Both the position numbers and the translations under genes were made by a program. Shown one piece after another: positions 1 to 9,232 of a DNA stretch of 46,092 nucleotides. Numbering within the stretch: the first letter of the stretch is position 1; each line of letters begins with the position of its first letter. The notes beneath the pieces were generated by a model. It was not told the origin of the DNA. It ran no database searches and saw only the letters and a list, made by a program, of their open reading frames with translations. Source of the DNA: Myxococcota bacterium (GTDB lineage Bacteria; Myxococcota_A; UBA9160; UBA4427); contig JANQEL010000144.1 in NCBI GenBank assembly GCA_028278345.1, positions 1-46,092 of the forward strand. The letters run 5' to 3'.

Positions 1-85
1 GGCCGGGTTCATCCATCGCCAGGAAGTGCTGCCACCCGCCGTCGAGTTGTTGCTCGAGGAGGTCGCCTCCTCGGTCGGCTCCTGA
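1..85 (+). CDS. C-terminal fragment of an unidentified protein, possibly a LysR-type regulator
   Basis: A reading frame open from the left edge ends with TGA at 83-85. The 27 visible residues finish with an amphipathic stretch containing LPPAVELLLEEVA. LysR-type regulators often end with a similar 'L-x-P-A-hydrophobic' C-terminal helix, so that is the most likely identity, but the fragment is too short to be sure. It is followed by 113 bases before the next gene. Confidence 0.35.
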   Translation, partial: AGFIHRQEVLPPAVELLLEEVASSVGS

Positions 86-100
86 GCGAGAGACCGCTGA

Positions 101-124
101 GCGAGGGGTATGCGCGAGGGGCAT
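101..124. repeat. Tandem GCGAGGGG(T/C)AT direct repeat upstream of the split-barrel oxidoreductase gene
   Basis: GCGAGGGGTAT at 101-111 is repeated as GCGAGGGGCAT at 114-124, a 13-base period. It lies about 75 bases upstream of the next start codon, where a regulator site could sit. Nothing else supports a function. Confidence 0.3.
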
Positions 125-198
125 ATCCAAGTCGCGCAGCGCCATAGCGACCCCCTGCCCCTGCTCGGCATGGTGAGGCCATTCAAGGAGGAACTCGA

Positions 199-726
199 AT
201 GGCCAAGCCCATGAACGACGCCAAGACCCGGCGGGATTTCGTCCGAAGCAACCACACCTGCGTCGTGTCGTACGCACGCAAGACGGCGCCCCCCTCGATG
301 TCCATCGTCCACTACGCCATGGACGGGGACGACATCGTCTTCTTGACGATGGCGGAGCGCCAGAAGGCCAAGGCCGTGAAACGCCTCGGTCAGCTGTCCG
401 CCTGCATCCTGGCCGGGGAACCCGGCGGCCTCTCCTGGCCTCCCGAGTATCTCGTCGTCGACGGCAAGGCCAGCCTATCGACGGACATGGACGAAGTCGT
501 CGATGTGGCCGCGAAGATCATCCCGATCATGACTGGCAATCCGCTTCCCGACGCAGCGCGTCCCGGCGTTCGAAAGGTGATGGAACGCGAAGGCAGGGTC
601 GTCATCCGCATCACTCCGGAGTCGACCTTCCACTCCCCCTCGGTACACGACGTCGAAGACGCCGACCCCGATTCCGATGAACCGCTGCATGGATTGGGTG
701 CGCGCATCCCTTGGCGCGAGGCCTGA
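199..726 (+). CDS. PPOX-class (pyridoxamine 5'-phosphate oxidase-like) split-barrel flavin or F420 oxidoreductase
   Basis: A 175-residue protein with the split beta-barrel layout of the pyridoxamine-phosphate-oxidase superfamily. An early strand (TCVVSYARKTAPPSMSIVHYAMDGDDIVFLTM) is followed by a basic 'QKAKAVKRLGQLSACIL' segment that usually contacts the cofactor phosphate. A 'YLVVDGKASL' strand and a C-terminal 'RVVIRITPES' strand follow. Members bind FMN or F420 and reduce diverse substrates in the cytoplasm; the substrate here cannot be read. The start is fixed by AAGGAGG eight bases upstream of the ATG. The gene stands alone between the partial upstream ORF and a very long surface-protein gene. 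The acidic C-terminal tail (DVEDADPDSDEP) is not part of the usual fold. Confidence 0.8.
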   Translation: MAKPMNDAKTRRDFVRSNHTCVVSYARKTAPPSMSIVHYAMDGDDIVFLTMAERQKAKAVKRLGQLSACILAGEPGGLSWPPEYLVVDGKASLSTDMDEVVDVAAKIIPIMTGNPLPDAARPGVRKVMEREGRVVIRITPESTFHSPSVHDVEDADPDSDEPLHGLGARIPWREA

Positions 727-939
727 CGCCGCGCGATGTCGGTCGGGTCGGCCAGCCGACATTCGACACTTCGTGTTCCGCGACATTTCGACGCGGAATT
801 GGTCTCGAAACCTCGAACGTTCCGCGAAGAGGTGAAGTCGCAATCCGTGCACGCGATTTCCGCAAAAGGTGAATTGCGCTCGTGCGCGTCCGTCACCGAC
901 AATGGAGTCACTGCTCGGTGATTGCGGAGGTTGTTCGGG

Positions 940-3900
940 ATGGAGATGCGTTCGGCGGCATCGCTCGTTTGCCGTTTCGCGGTCATCGCGATTCTGCTGC
1001 TCGCAGCCGCTCCCGACGCACGCGCACAGGTACCGTCATCGATCGACTGCGGCGCCCAGCTGGCGCTCGACCCGGCCAGCGCGCCGATGCTGGTCGTGAC
1101 CAACAGCAGCTACGTTGCAAACCCCTATAGCTGCTACCTCACCGAGATCCTTCGTGCAGAAGGCTTGCTCGAGTTCCAACACGCCGAACTCTCCCTCGTC
1201 AACGCCGAGGTCTCGCCGCTCGCCTATCTCTCGAGCTTTCAGATCGTCGTGCTCGCGGAGACGTCGCTCAATGCCACCGAGGAGCAGCTGTTTCGCGACT
1301 ATGTGAACGGCGGCGGCGTACTCATCGCGATGCGGCCGGACGCCGGGCTCTCCGATGTGTTCGGTTTGACCTTTAGCGCGGTTCGCAGCGAGGTTCTCAA
1401 GCAGTTCTTCGCGATCGACACGCTTTCGGGCCCGGGCATCGGAATCGTCTCCGACTCGCTGCAGTACCACGGAGAAGCCGATGACTACACGCTGAACGGC
1501 GCATCCGCCCTCGCCCACCTGTGGGACGACATCTCGACCGCTTCGACGAACCCCGCTGTCACGCTTCACGCGTACGGTTCCGGGCAAGCCGTGGCCTTCA
1601 CCTTCGATCTGGCCAAGAGCATCGTACTGACGCGACAGGGCAACCCCGCGTGGGCCGACCTCGAGGGTGATGGTCTCGGGGGCTACCGCCCCGGGCACGA
1701 CCTGTTCCGCAACGGCGGCCAGGACTACAACGAATGGGCGCGGATCGAGATCCCCCAGGCGGATGAGATCCAACGCTTCTTCGCGAACATCGTGCTGCAT
1801 GTCGCCGAACATCCGCTTCCGCGCATGTGGTACCTGCCAGGCACGCATGAACGCATCGTGATCAATACCGGCGATGGCGAGAGCGACGCCGGCGCGACCC
1901 TCGAGCCGCCCATGGACGCTCTCGAGAGTTACGGCGGCTTCTTCAGCCACTATCTACGCGAAGTCGGAATCTCCGGAACCACCGTCGTTGAAGAAGCCGG
2001 ATGGCGCGCCCGGGGACACGAGGTCGGCGTGCATGCCCATGGCACCGACTCGGACCCGAACTACGGCGTCAACAGTTACACGCCCATCGTCAACAGTCTG
2101 AGCGCCAAGTTCGGGCACGGTTCGCGCACCTCACGCAACCACACGATCGACTGGGTGGGTTGGTCGGAGATGGCGGAGTTCTACGAAGACGCCGGAACCG
2201 GGATGGATTTCAACTACTACCACATCCCCTATTTCCTGGGTTCGGGCGGCACCGCGAACGGCTACTTCAATGGCAGTGGTCTCGCCCAGCGCTTCAGCGA
2301 CGAAAACGGCGTGCTCCTCGGCGTGTATCAGAAGCTCACCGAATGGCCCGACGAGTGGTTCGACAACAACGGCATGACCGCGACCGCCGCCGAAGGTGAA
2401 GTGATCACCATGCTCGACGAAGCGGTGACACGAGGGTTCTACTCGGCCTTCGCCACGAACATCCACCCGGTCCGCTACAACAACCCGTCGGACATCACGA
2501 GTACATGGGCGAATGCGCTCTGGGCCTACTGCCAGACCAACGGGATCCCGCAGTGGTCGGGCGAGATGTATCTCGACTTCCTGATGGCGCGCGAAGCGTC
2601 GACCCTGGACGGATTCTCCTGGGTCGTCGGAGCGCCGAACTCGACACTCACCTTCGACTTCGCGACCCCCACCGCCGACCCCGACCTGACCGTGATGATC
2701 CCGGCCGAGGCCGCGGGTGCCACGCTCATCGCCCTCGAGCGCGACACCGTACCGGTCACGATCTCGATCGAGACGATCAAGGGACGCGACTACGCGATGC
2801 TCTCCATGCCGGGGACGACGCATCAGGTCATCGCCACGTACGGCCCCGACACCACGGCACCGATCATCTCCAACGTCCAGGCCACCGCGATACTCGACAC
2901 GAGCGCGACGATCACCTGGGACACGAACGAAACCGCCACGCGTCAGGTCGACTACGGCACGGTTTCGGGCGTGCTCAACCAGCAGGCGAGCGTGGGCGGG
3001 AGCGGGCTGCAGCACAGCGTGCCGCTCAGCAGCCTCCAGGCGTCGACGACCTACTTCTATACGGTCACTTCCGAAGACGAAGCGATGAACTCCGCGACCT
3101 CGAGCGAGCAAAGTTTCGCCACGAGCGATCCGACGTGGCTCGAAACCACCGACGTTGATTTCGCGGACGGCACGTTCACGACGACCGAGATCGTGGGCAC
3201 GGGCGATGCCTGCATCCAACTCGATACGAGCACGGGTTTCGTCGACAACTTCGATGGCGCCACCCTCAACACGACGGACTGGACCGCGCGGGACTGGACC
3301 ACCTTCCTGCCGCCCACTCCTGGCAATGTCGTCGTGGCCGGTGGAACGGTCACCGTCCAGAACTCGACCTACATCCGCACCAACCAGCTCTACGACGCGG
3401 ACTCGCTCGAAGGCCAGGTCACCCTCGGAACCGGAGCGAACGCGCACTTCGGCTTCGCCACGACGGTGCAAGCCGGCGACGACGGCATCACGGACCCGCA
3501 GTGGGCCATGTTCTCGTATTCCGGCGGCGCGTTCCTCGCGCGCACCCTCGCCAACGGGGATGCCCAGGGCGCCGTCAGCACGAACATCGACGCCTTCGCA
3601 TCCCCCGACACATCTCACCTCCTGCAGATCGACTGGCTCGAGAACGGCACCGTCAACTTCTACGTCGATTACGTGCTGGCGGCATCGCATAGCCGCAGCT
3701 TCACCGACGACATGCGCGTCTATCTCTCGGCCGCTGCGGCCCCGCAGACCGCGGTGGCAGACCACATCAGCGTGTCGGGCACATTCGCGGCGGCGGGCAC
3801 CTATGAGTCGTCGGTCTTCAACGCGGGCCTGGTCGCCAACTGGGATCAGCTCGTGTACGGCGGAAGCGAGCCCGCCGGAACCAGCGTTTCGTTCGACACC

Positions 3901-6900
3901 CGCTCGTCCGTCGACGGTGTGAACTTCAGCGCCTGGACGCCCGTGTCGGGCACCACGGTCGCGAGCGCCGACAGTCAGTACCTGCAGTACCGCGCATCGC
4001 TCTCCACGACCGACAACCAGGTGAGTCCGGAGGTCTGTGACGTGGCCGTCACCTATGTGGCCGCCGGACCGGACACGACACCGCCCCAGGTGATCAGCAC
4101 GGATCCCGTCGATACGGCGACCGGAGTCGCCGTCGACACGACGATCACGATCGACTTCAACGAACCCATCAACACCTCGACCTTCTCGGCGGTGATCGAT
4201 GGGCCCGTTCCCTTCACGACCCAGTTCGCCAACGGCGACACGCGCGCCATCCTGACCCCGACGTCGAACCTCGACTTCCTGACCGCCTACACGTGGCGGA
4301 TCAACGCGGGCCTCGAAGACCTCGTCGGAAACGCGACGCCCGCCCAGTTGGTCTACGGTTTCACGACCGAACCGATGGTCCTTCCGATCTGCGTGACGGA
4401 CGATCTCGCCAGTGACTTTGGCGCTGGAACCCTCACGAGTGCGATCGTGACGGCCGACGACGACGGCGAAGTCATCGCCGAGCCGACCACCTACGCCGAG
4501 TTCGATGGCACTTCGCTGCCCGCGGGCTGGGCGATCCAACAGGATTGGACGGGGAGTGGCACAGCCGTGGTCTCGGGCGGAAGCGTGACCGTCGAGCAAG
4601 CCAACGTGGGGACGAACGCGGTCTACGGCCCGGGCCGAGCCGTCGAGTTCGTCGCAACGTTCGCATCGAACGAAGACAACCAGCACGTCGGCTTCGGCAC
4701 GACGTTCAGCGGCACACCCTGGGCGATGTTCAGTACCGGCTCGTCGGGGAGTGGGTCGTGCTCCACCTGCGTCCAGGCCCGAACCTGGCTCGGCGGCGCC
4801 AACCCGTTCGTCAATGAAACGATCGATACGGGAACCCTCGTGAACCTCCCGGCGCTCTACCGCATCGAGTGGGGAGCGAGCGACATCACCTACTACGTGA
4901 ACGGCACCCAGGTCGCTCAACACGTGGTCACGCTGACGGACAACCTGGGCCTGCGCATCAGCGACATCAATACCGGGGCATCCCTCGGCGTCGATTGGAT
5001 GCGAATGAGCCCCTACGCAACACCGGCCACGTACGAATCCGTCGTCTTCGACGCCGGTAGCGCGACGCCGTGGGACGAGATCACCTGGACCTCGGTCGAA
5101 CCGACGGGCACGACCCTCGTCATCGAGGTGCGCACAGGCGATACCGCAACGCCCGATGGTTCGTGGACCGCATGGACGTTGGCCTCCCAGGCCGGGTCCG
5201 TCGGCGCGACCGCGCGCTACATCCAGTACCGCGCCACCCTCACGCAGACCGATCCCGATCAGACGGCGCGCCTCGACGACATCTCGATCCGCTGCGCGGA
5301 TACCACGCCGCCGATCATCACCGGAACCATCCCGGTAAACCTCGCGGTCGACGTCTCCACCACAACGGATTTCGTCATCGACTTCCACGAGCCCGTCGAT
5401 ACCGGGACGTTCTCGGCGCTGTGGAGTGGCGGGGTCTCGTTCATGACCGTGTTCTCCAACGGTGATCGGCGCGTCACCCTGACTCCGACGCTGGCGCTCG
5501 CGCCAATGCAGACCTACACCGTGACCGTGCTGGTTGGCCTCGAGGACGTCCACGGCAACGCCACCACGTCTCAGAGTGTCTTCACCTTCGACACCGGTGA
5601 AGCATTCTGCATCGACGAATCGACCACGGCCGAGTTCGCCGACGGCACCTTCACCAACACCGAGTCCGTCGCGTTCGGCGATGGCTCGATCCAGCAGACC
5701 TCGGGTGAGATCGAGACCACTTTGCTCGACGACCCCTTCGACGAGCCGGATGGTCCGGCGAGCAACTGGACGCCACTCGACGGCACCTGGACCATCACCT
5801 CGAACGAATACCGCTTCACGCATCCGAGCAACTACGGGGCTTCGATCGCGACGACTCCGAACCCCTCGCCTTCCGACTTCGTGATGATCTCGCGACAGCA
5901 GATCGCGAGCTTCAGCGGCATCGGTTCGGGGGGCTATCTCTGGGGCATCCAGAACCCCGCCGGCGCAGAAGCCTGGAAGAATGGCGCCTACATGCTCCAG
6001 TGGGATACCCGAGCTGGCGCCCTCGAGAACGCACGCATCTTCCGTTGGAACAGCCCCGTCAGCCTGACGTACATCGCCGGTGTGGATCTCGCCGATGTCG
6101 TCGTGGGGCAGTGGTACGAGCTGCGACTCGAGGTGCGGGGAGCGAACTTCGACCTGTTCGTCGATGGCTCACCGGTGTTGAGTGGCAGCGATGCCACCCA
6201 CGGCGCAGGCGCCGTCGGGCTCGTGGCCTGGTATCAGGGCGACACACGCTTCGAAGATTTCGAGCTCCTCGAACTCGACACCGGCTTCCCGCCGTCGGGC
6301 AGCTACCGCTCGAACGTCTTCGACGGCGGGATCTCGATGCGCTGGTCGACGGTCGCGTGGAACGACGACACGCCGGCCGGGACCGGGAGCGTCGCCTCGC
6401 TTCGCACCGGTGACACGCCCATACCCGACGGCACCTGGACGAGCTTCACGGCGCCGGCCATGTCGGGCGATCCGGTGAACCTGATCGGGCGCTACGGGCA
6501 GTATGAGGTGGCACTCACGACGACCGACCCGATGGCAACGGCGCGCTTCGACGACATCGTGGTGTCGTGCGCGCCGAGCTGCGGCAACGGCAGCCTCGAC
6601 GCCGGTGAGGACTGCGACGACGGCGGCACGGCGAACGGCGATGGATGCTCTTCCACGTGTGCCTTCGAGGGGCCCGACGCCGATGGCGACGGCATTCCCA
6701 ACGAAGCGGAAACGAACACTGGAACCTTCATCGACGAGAACGACACCGGCACCGACCCCCTCAACCCCGACACCGATGGCGACGGTTGGTGGGACGGTGA
6801 CGAAGTCGCCATGGGCTACGACCCGAACGACGATCAGGACTTCCCGCCGCCGCCCCTGGTTCCGGCTCTCGGCTGGGTGGCCATGCTGCTGCTGATCGGA

Positions 6901-6960
6901 TTCCTGGTGGTGGTCGCGACGCGTTCCGTCGACGGGCGCCGGGGGACGCGGTCGGCGTAG
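940..6960 (+). CDS. Giant secreted modular surface protein with polysaccharide-deacetylase-like N-terminus and VPAL-type C-terminal anchor
   Basis: A 2006-residue exported protein. ATG 940 is preferred over TTG 922 because GGAGG lies nine bases upstream. A signal peptide spans about residues 1-30. Residues 40-290 resemble the ThuA/glutamine-amidotransferase-like flavodoxin fold (IVVLAETSL, GGGVLIAMRPDAG). Residues 295-600 resemble a NodB-like deacetylase barrel (GHEVGVHAHG near 360). A fibronectin III domain lies at about 637-730. Three units follow, each with an 'F-x-DGT' jelly-roll-like segment and a 'Y-x-S-x-VF-x-(A/G)G' sandwich, separated by two SbsA-type Ig domains (DTTPP at about 1046 and 1454). 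A Myxococcota-type cysteine-rich repeat (1881-1907) and two DxDGDG calcium repeats (1913-1967) come next. The end is PLVPALGW, a transmembrane helix and RSVDGRR, resembling an IPTL/VPxL sorting tail. The enzyme activity is inferred only. It is transcribed alone, ahead of a two-component operon. Confidence 0.85.
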   Translation: MEMRSAASLVCRFAVIAILLLAAAPDARAQVPSSIDCGAQLALDPASAPMLVVTNSSYVANPYSCYLTEILRAEGLLEFQHAELSLVNAEVSPLAYLSSFQIVVLAETSLNATEEQLFRDYVNGGGVLIAMRPDAGLSDVFGLTFSAVRSEVLKQFFAIDTLSGPGIGIVSDSLQYHGEADDYTLNGASALAHLWDDISTASTNPAVTLHAYGSGQAVAFTFDLAKSIVLTRQGNPAWADLEGDGLGGYRPGHDLFRNGGQDYNEWARIEIPQADEIQRFFANIVLHVAEHPLPRMWYLPGTHERIVINTGDGESDAGATLEPPMDALESYGGFFSHYLREVGISGTTVVEEAGWRARGHEVGVHAHGTDSDPNYGVNSYTPIVNSLSAKFGHGSRTSRNHTIDWVGWSEMAEFYEDAGTGMDFNYYHIPYFLGSGGTANGYFNGSGLAQRFSDENGVLLGVYQKLTEWPDEWFDNNGMTATAAEGEVITMLDEAVTRGFYSAFATNIHPVRYNNPSDITSTWANALWAYCQTNGIPQWSGEMYLDFLMAREASTLDGFSWVVGAPNSTLTFDFATPTADPDLTVMIPAEAAGATLIALERDTVPVTISIETIKGRDYAMLSMPGTTHQVIATYGPDTTAPIISNVQATAILDTSATITWDTNETATRQVDYGTVSGVLNQQASVGGSGLQHSVPLSSLQASTTYFYTVTSEDEAMNSATSSEQSFATSDPTWLETTDVDFADGTFTTTEIVGTGDACIQLDTSTGFVDNFDGATLNTTDWTARDWTTFLPPTPGNVVVAGGTVTVQNSTYIRTNQLYDADSLEGQVTLGTGANAHFGFATTVQAGDDGITDPQWAMFSYSGGAFLARTLANGDAQGAVSTNIDAFASPDTSHLLQIDWLENGTVNFYVDYVLAASHSRSFTDDMRVYLSAAAAPQTAVADHISVSGTFAAAGTYESSVFNAGLVANWDQLVYGGSEPAGTSVSFDTRSSVDGVNFSAWTPVSGTTVASADSQYLQYRASLSTTDNQVSPEVCDVAVTYVAAGPDTTPPQVISTDPVDTATGVAVDTTITIDFNEPINTSTFSAVIDGPVPFTTQFANGDTRAILTPTSNLDFLTAYTWRINAGLEDLVGNATPAQLVYGFTTEPMVLPICVTDDLASDFGAGTLTSAIVTADDDGEVIAEPTTYAEFDGTSLPAGWAIQQDWTGSGTAVVSGGSVTVEQANVGTNAVYGPGRAVEFVATFASNEDNQHVGFGTTFSGTPWAMFSTGSSGSGSCSTCVQARTWLGGANPFVNETIDTGTLVNLPALYRIEWGASDITYYVNGTQVAQHVVTLTDNLGLRISDINTGASLGVDWMRMSPYATPATYESVVFDAGSATPWDEITWTSVEPTGTTLVIEVRTGDTATPDGSWTAWTLASQAGSVGATARYIQYRATLTQTDPDQTARLDDISIRCADTTPPIITGTIPVNLAVDVSTTTDFVIDFHEPVDTGTFSALWSGGVSFMTVFSNGDRRVTLTPTLALAPMQTYTVTVLVGLEDVHGNATTSQSVFTFDTGEAFCIDESTTAEFADGTFTNTESVAFGDGSIQQTSGEIETTLLDDPFDEPDGPASNWTPLDGTWTITSNEYRFTHPSNYGASIATTPNPSPSDFVMISRQQIASFSGIGSGGYLWGIQNPAGAEAWKNGAYMLQWDTRAGALENARIFRWNSPVSLTYIAGVDLADVVVGQWYELRLEVRGANFDLFVDGSPVLSGSDATHGAGAVGLVAWYQGDTRFEDFELLELDTGFPPSGSYRSNVFDGGISMRWSTVAWNDDTPAGTGSVASLRTGDTPIPDGTWTSFTAPAMSGDPVNLIGRYGQYEVALTTTDPMATARFDDIVVSCAPSCGNGSLDAGEDCDDGGTANGDGCSSTCAFEGPDADGDGIPNEAETNTGTFIDENDTGTDPLNPDTDGDGWWDGDEVAMGYDPNDDQDFPPPPLVPALGWVAMLLLIGFLVVVATRSVDGRRGTRSA

Positions 6961-6971
6961 GGACGTCATCG

Positions 6972-6986
6972 TTAAGAAGTCTTAAG
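6972..6986 (+). promoter_or_regulatory. Candidate response-regulator box (TTAAG-N5-TTAAG)
   Basis: TTAAG at 6972-6976 is repeated at 6982-6986 with five bases between, a one-helical-turn direct repeat. OmpR/CpxR-family regulators bind such repeats (CpxR: GTAAA-N5-GTAAA). It lies 110 bases before the response-regulator gene, and similar boxes occur at 10008 and 10057. The site also reads as the dyad TTAAGA-AG-TCTTAA, so a dimeric repressor is an alternative. Confidence 0.5.
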
Positions 6987-7095
6987 CCGCAGGCGGACGC
7001 CGCGACTGAGGACTAGCGTGGCCTTCGAACCCGCACACGCGTGAATTCCGCACCCCGTTGCGGCAGGGGTTACCCTGGAACCCGAGGGTTCCCCC

Positions 7096-7815
7096 ATGAC
7101 GGAAGCCATCCAGCCCGAAGCCAAGACCCGACTCCTCGTCATCGACGACGATGACGAGTTGCGTCACCTGCTCTCACAGTTTCTCGATGCCGAGGACTTC
7201 GAAGTGACGGGGGTGGCCGACGGTGAGGCGGGGCTCGAGATCCTCGAACGGGAGTCCTTCGAGATCGTCGTGCTCGACATCGGCTTGCCCGGGATGAGTG
7301 GACTCGAAGTACTCGATCGCATCCGGGCGAGTTCCTGGGTCCCCGTGATCATGCTCACCGCATCGGGTGATCTCGACTACCGGATCCGCGGTCTTGCAGC
7401 GGGTGCCGATGACTATCTGCCCAAGCCCTTCAGCACCGAGGAACTCGTGCTGCGCATCCGCGCCGTCCTTCGGCGCGCGCACGATCACCGCGAGCCAGCA
7501 CCGACGAACCTGCTCCATGTAGACGACATCGTGATCGACTACGGCAGCCTCGAGGTGCAGTGCGGGGGACGCACCGCGAGCTTGACCTCGGCCGAGATCG
7601 AAATCCTCGGCACTCTCGCGAAGCGCGCGGGTCGCGTCGTATCGCGCCATGAACTGGCCGAAGCCGCGCTACACCGCCCCTGCAACGCCTTCGACCGCAG
7701 TCTCGACGTCCACATCAGCCGCATTCGACGCAAGCTGGGCCCGCGATTCGATGGCCGGCCGCGCATCAAGACCATCCGCGGGGAGGGATATCTCTTTGTC
7801 CGACCCCGAAACTAG
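7096..7815 (+). CDS. OmpR/CpxR-family two-component response regulator
   Basis: A 239-residue regulator. The receiver domain spans residues 12-125, with the acidic pocket in 17-20 (DDDD), phospho-acceptor D61 (VVLDIGLPG), T88 (MLTAS) and K110 (LPKPF). The OmpR-type winged helix occupies about 140-237 (SLTSAEIEILGTLAKRAGRVVSR, RSLDVHISRIRRKLG, IKTIRGEGYLF). The receiver resembles CpxR (DDYLPKPF). Its 3' end overlaps the sensor kinase gene by 20 bases, as expected for a cognate pair, and a YdjC-type deacetylase gene follows. A TTAAG direct repeat upstream could be an autoregulatory site. The signal is unknown; envelope stress is plausible by analogy with Cpx. Confidence 0.92.
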   Translation: MTEAIQPEAKTRLLVIDDDDELRHLLSQFLDAEDFEVTGVADGEAGLEILERESFEIVVLDIGLPGMSGLEVLDRIRASSWVPVIMLTASGDLDYRIRGLAAGADDYLPKPFSTEELVLRIRAVLRRAHDHREPAPTNLLHVDDIVIDYGSLEVQCGGRTASLTSAEIEILGTLAKRAGRVVSRHELAEAALHRPCNAFDRSLDVHISRIRRKLGPRFDGRPRIKTIRGEGYLFVRPRN

Positions 7816-9190
7816 CTATCTGCGAAGCCTCTTCGTCAAGACCTTCGTCGTCTACTGGCTCGGCCTGGCCGTGATGCTCGCGGCGTTGCCGATCACCTTT
7901 CCACTGCTCGCGAACAACGAGATCCACCACGCCAACGGATTCCTGGTCCCGAAGATTCGCGAGGTGGCGATACAGTTGGGCACCTCGAGTTCGCAAGACG
8001 AGCTTCGAATGAAGGCGGGTGTCATCGCCGAGACGATTGCCAAGGAGGAGTTTCTCGAACTTCGGCTCTACGACGAGCGTGGTCGTCAGCTTCTGGGTGG
8101 CGACGAGCATGCCGGTCTGCGCGAGTTCCTTCTGCAGTCGCGCACGCAGCCGCACCTGATGGGACAGCGATCGAACGGCCGAGACCTGATCGGGATGGAG
8201 CGCTTCTTCGTCGACGGCGCTGCGTATGAAATCGCCTTCACGCGCCCGATCGAGACCTATCGGATCATCCTGACCCTGTTCACGGAGCCCGAGCCTCAGC
8301 GTGCGATGATCACCGCGATGGGTTTGGGCGCCCTCGTTTCCCTCGGCCTCGCGATCCATCTCACGACTCCGCTGCGGCGGCTAGCCGAAACGGCGCGCAG
8401 GGTTCGGGGCGAGAACCTGGGCGTGCGCGTGGATCCTCGCGTGACGAAACGTCGGGATGAAGTGGGAGAGGTGGCGAGAGAGTTCGATCGCGCTCTCGAT
8501 CGAATCGAGGCGGCGGACCAGAATCGGAAGACCCTCCTGCGAGACGTATCCCACGAACTCCGGGCACCCCTCACGCGCCTGCAGCTCGCCACTTCGATCG
8601 CCACGAGAATTCAGCGTTCGGAGGGAACGAAGGTGTCTCCCGAACTCGCACAGGTCCGCCGTGAGGGCGAGCGCCTCGATCAGTTGATTTCGCAGCTTCT
8701 GGAGTTGTCTCGCATGGAGTTCAAGTCGGGCCAGGAGCGAAGCCGCATTCAGCTCGACGAAATCGTGTCGACGGTGGTCGAAGACGCGAAGCCTCTGGCG
8801 GAAGCCCGCGGCAGCGAAGTGGAACTCCGCGAGTGCCCAGCGGTGCAGATCGATGGCGAGGCCTATTCGATCTCGGCGGCCATCGACAACCTCGTGAGGA
8901 ACGCACTGCTTCACACTCCGAGAGGCACGCGTGTGTGCGTCTCGGTCGAAGGGCCAGCGGACGGACGCGTGCGCATCTCCGTGGTCGACGACGGACCGGG
9001 GGTCGATCCGGAAATCGAGGACAGGATGTTCGAACCGTTCGTCTCCGGGACGAACGACGATCACGCGGGGACCGGGGTCGGCCTGGCACTCGTCAAGCGC
9101 GCGGTCGAAGCCCACGGCGGGACGATCGAGGCGCGAACGCCAGCGGGGGTCTCCGGGCTCGCCATGGTGATCAGCTTGCCGATCACGTGA
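7796..9190 (+). CDS. CpxA-like membrane sensor histidine kinase
   Basis: A 464-residue kinase. TTG 7796 is chosen as start because GGAGGG lies eight bases upstream; a longer frame opens inside the regulator gene but lacks such a site. TM1 is about residues 13-38, a periplasmic sensor region about 40-168, TM2 about 170-188, and HAMP 190-240. The dimerisation box RDVSHELRAPLTRL places the phosphorylated histidine at H253. The ATPase domain has the N box DNLVRNALLH (364-373), DDGPG (398-402) and GTGVGLAL (425-432). The H box and N box follow the CpxA pattern. Translation is coupled to the regulator through the overlap. The protein should sit in the inner membrane and phosphorylate D61 of the partner. 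Confidence 0.92.
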   Translation: MSDPETSYLRSLFVKTFVVYWLGLAVMLAALPITFPLLANNEIHHANGFLVPKIREVAIQLGTSSSQDELRMKAGVIAETIAKEEFLELRLYDERGRQLLGGDEHAGLREFLLQSRTQPHLMGQRSNGRDLIGMERFFVDGAAYEIAFTRPIETYRIILTLFTEPEPQRAMITAMGLGALVSLGLAIHLTTPLRRLAETARRVRGENLGVRVDPRVTKRRDEVGEVAREFDRALDRIEAADQNRKTLLRDVSHELRAPLTRLQLATSIATRIQRSEGTKVSPELAQVRREGERLDQLISQLLELSRMEFKSGQERSRIQLDEIVSTVVEDAKPLAEARGSEVELRECPAVQIDGEAYSISAAIDNLVRNALLHTPRGTRVCVSVEGPADGRVRISVVDDGPGVDPEIEDRMFEPFVSGTNDDHAGTGVGLALVKRAVEAHGGTIEARTPAGVSGLAMVISLPIT

Positions 9191-9232
9191 CCCGGGCCGC
9201 CCCTCCCACCCTCTGCCATCAGGAACCATCGA

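Noticed and set aside
2131..5823. 1230-residue minus-strand frame
   Set aside because: It is a high-GC shadow opposite the 2006-residue protein, rich in Arg/Val/Asp/Gly with no domains, signal or ribosome site.
7649..7795. Extended N-terminus of the sensor kinase
   Set aside because: The extra residues translate the response-regulator DNA-binding region out of frame; TTG 7796 has a good ribosome site.
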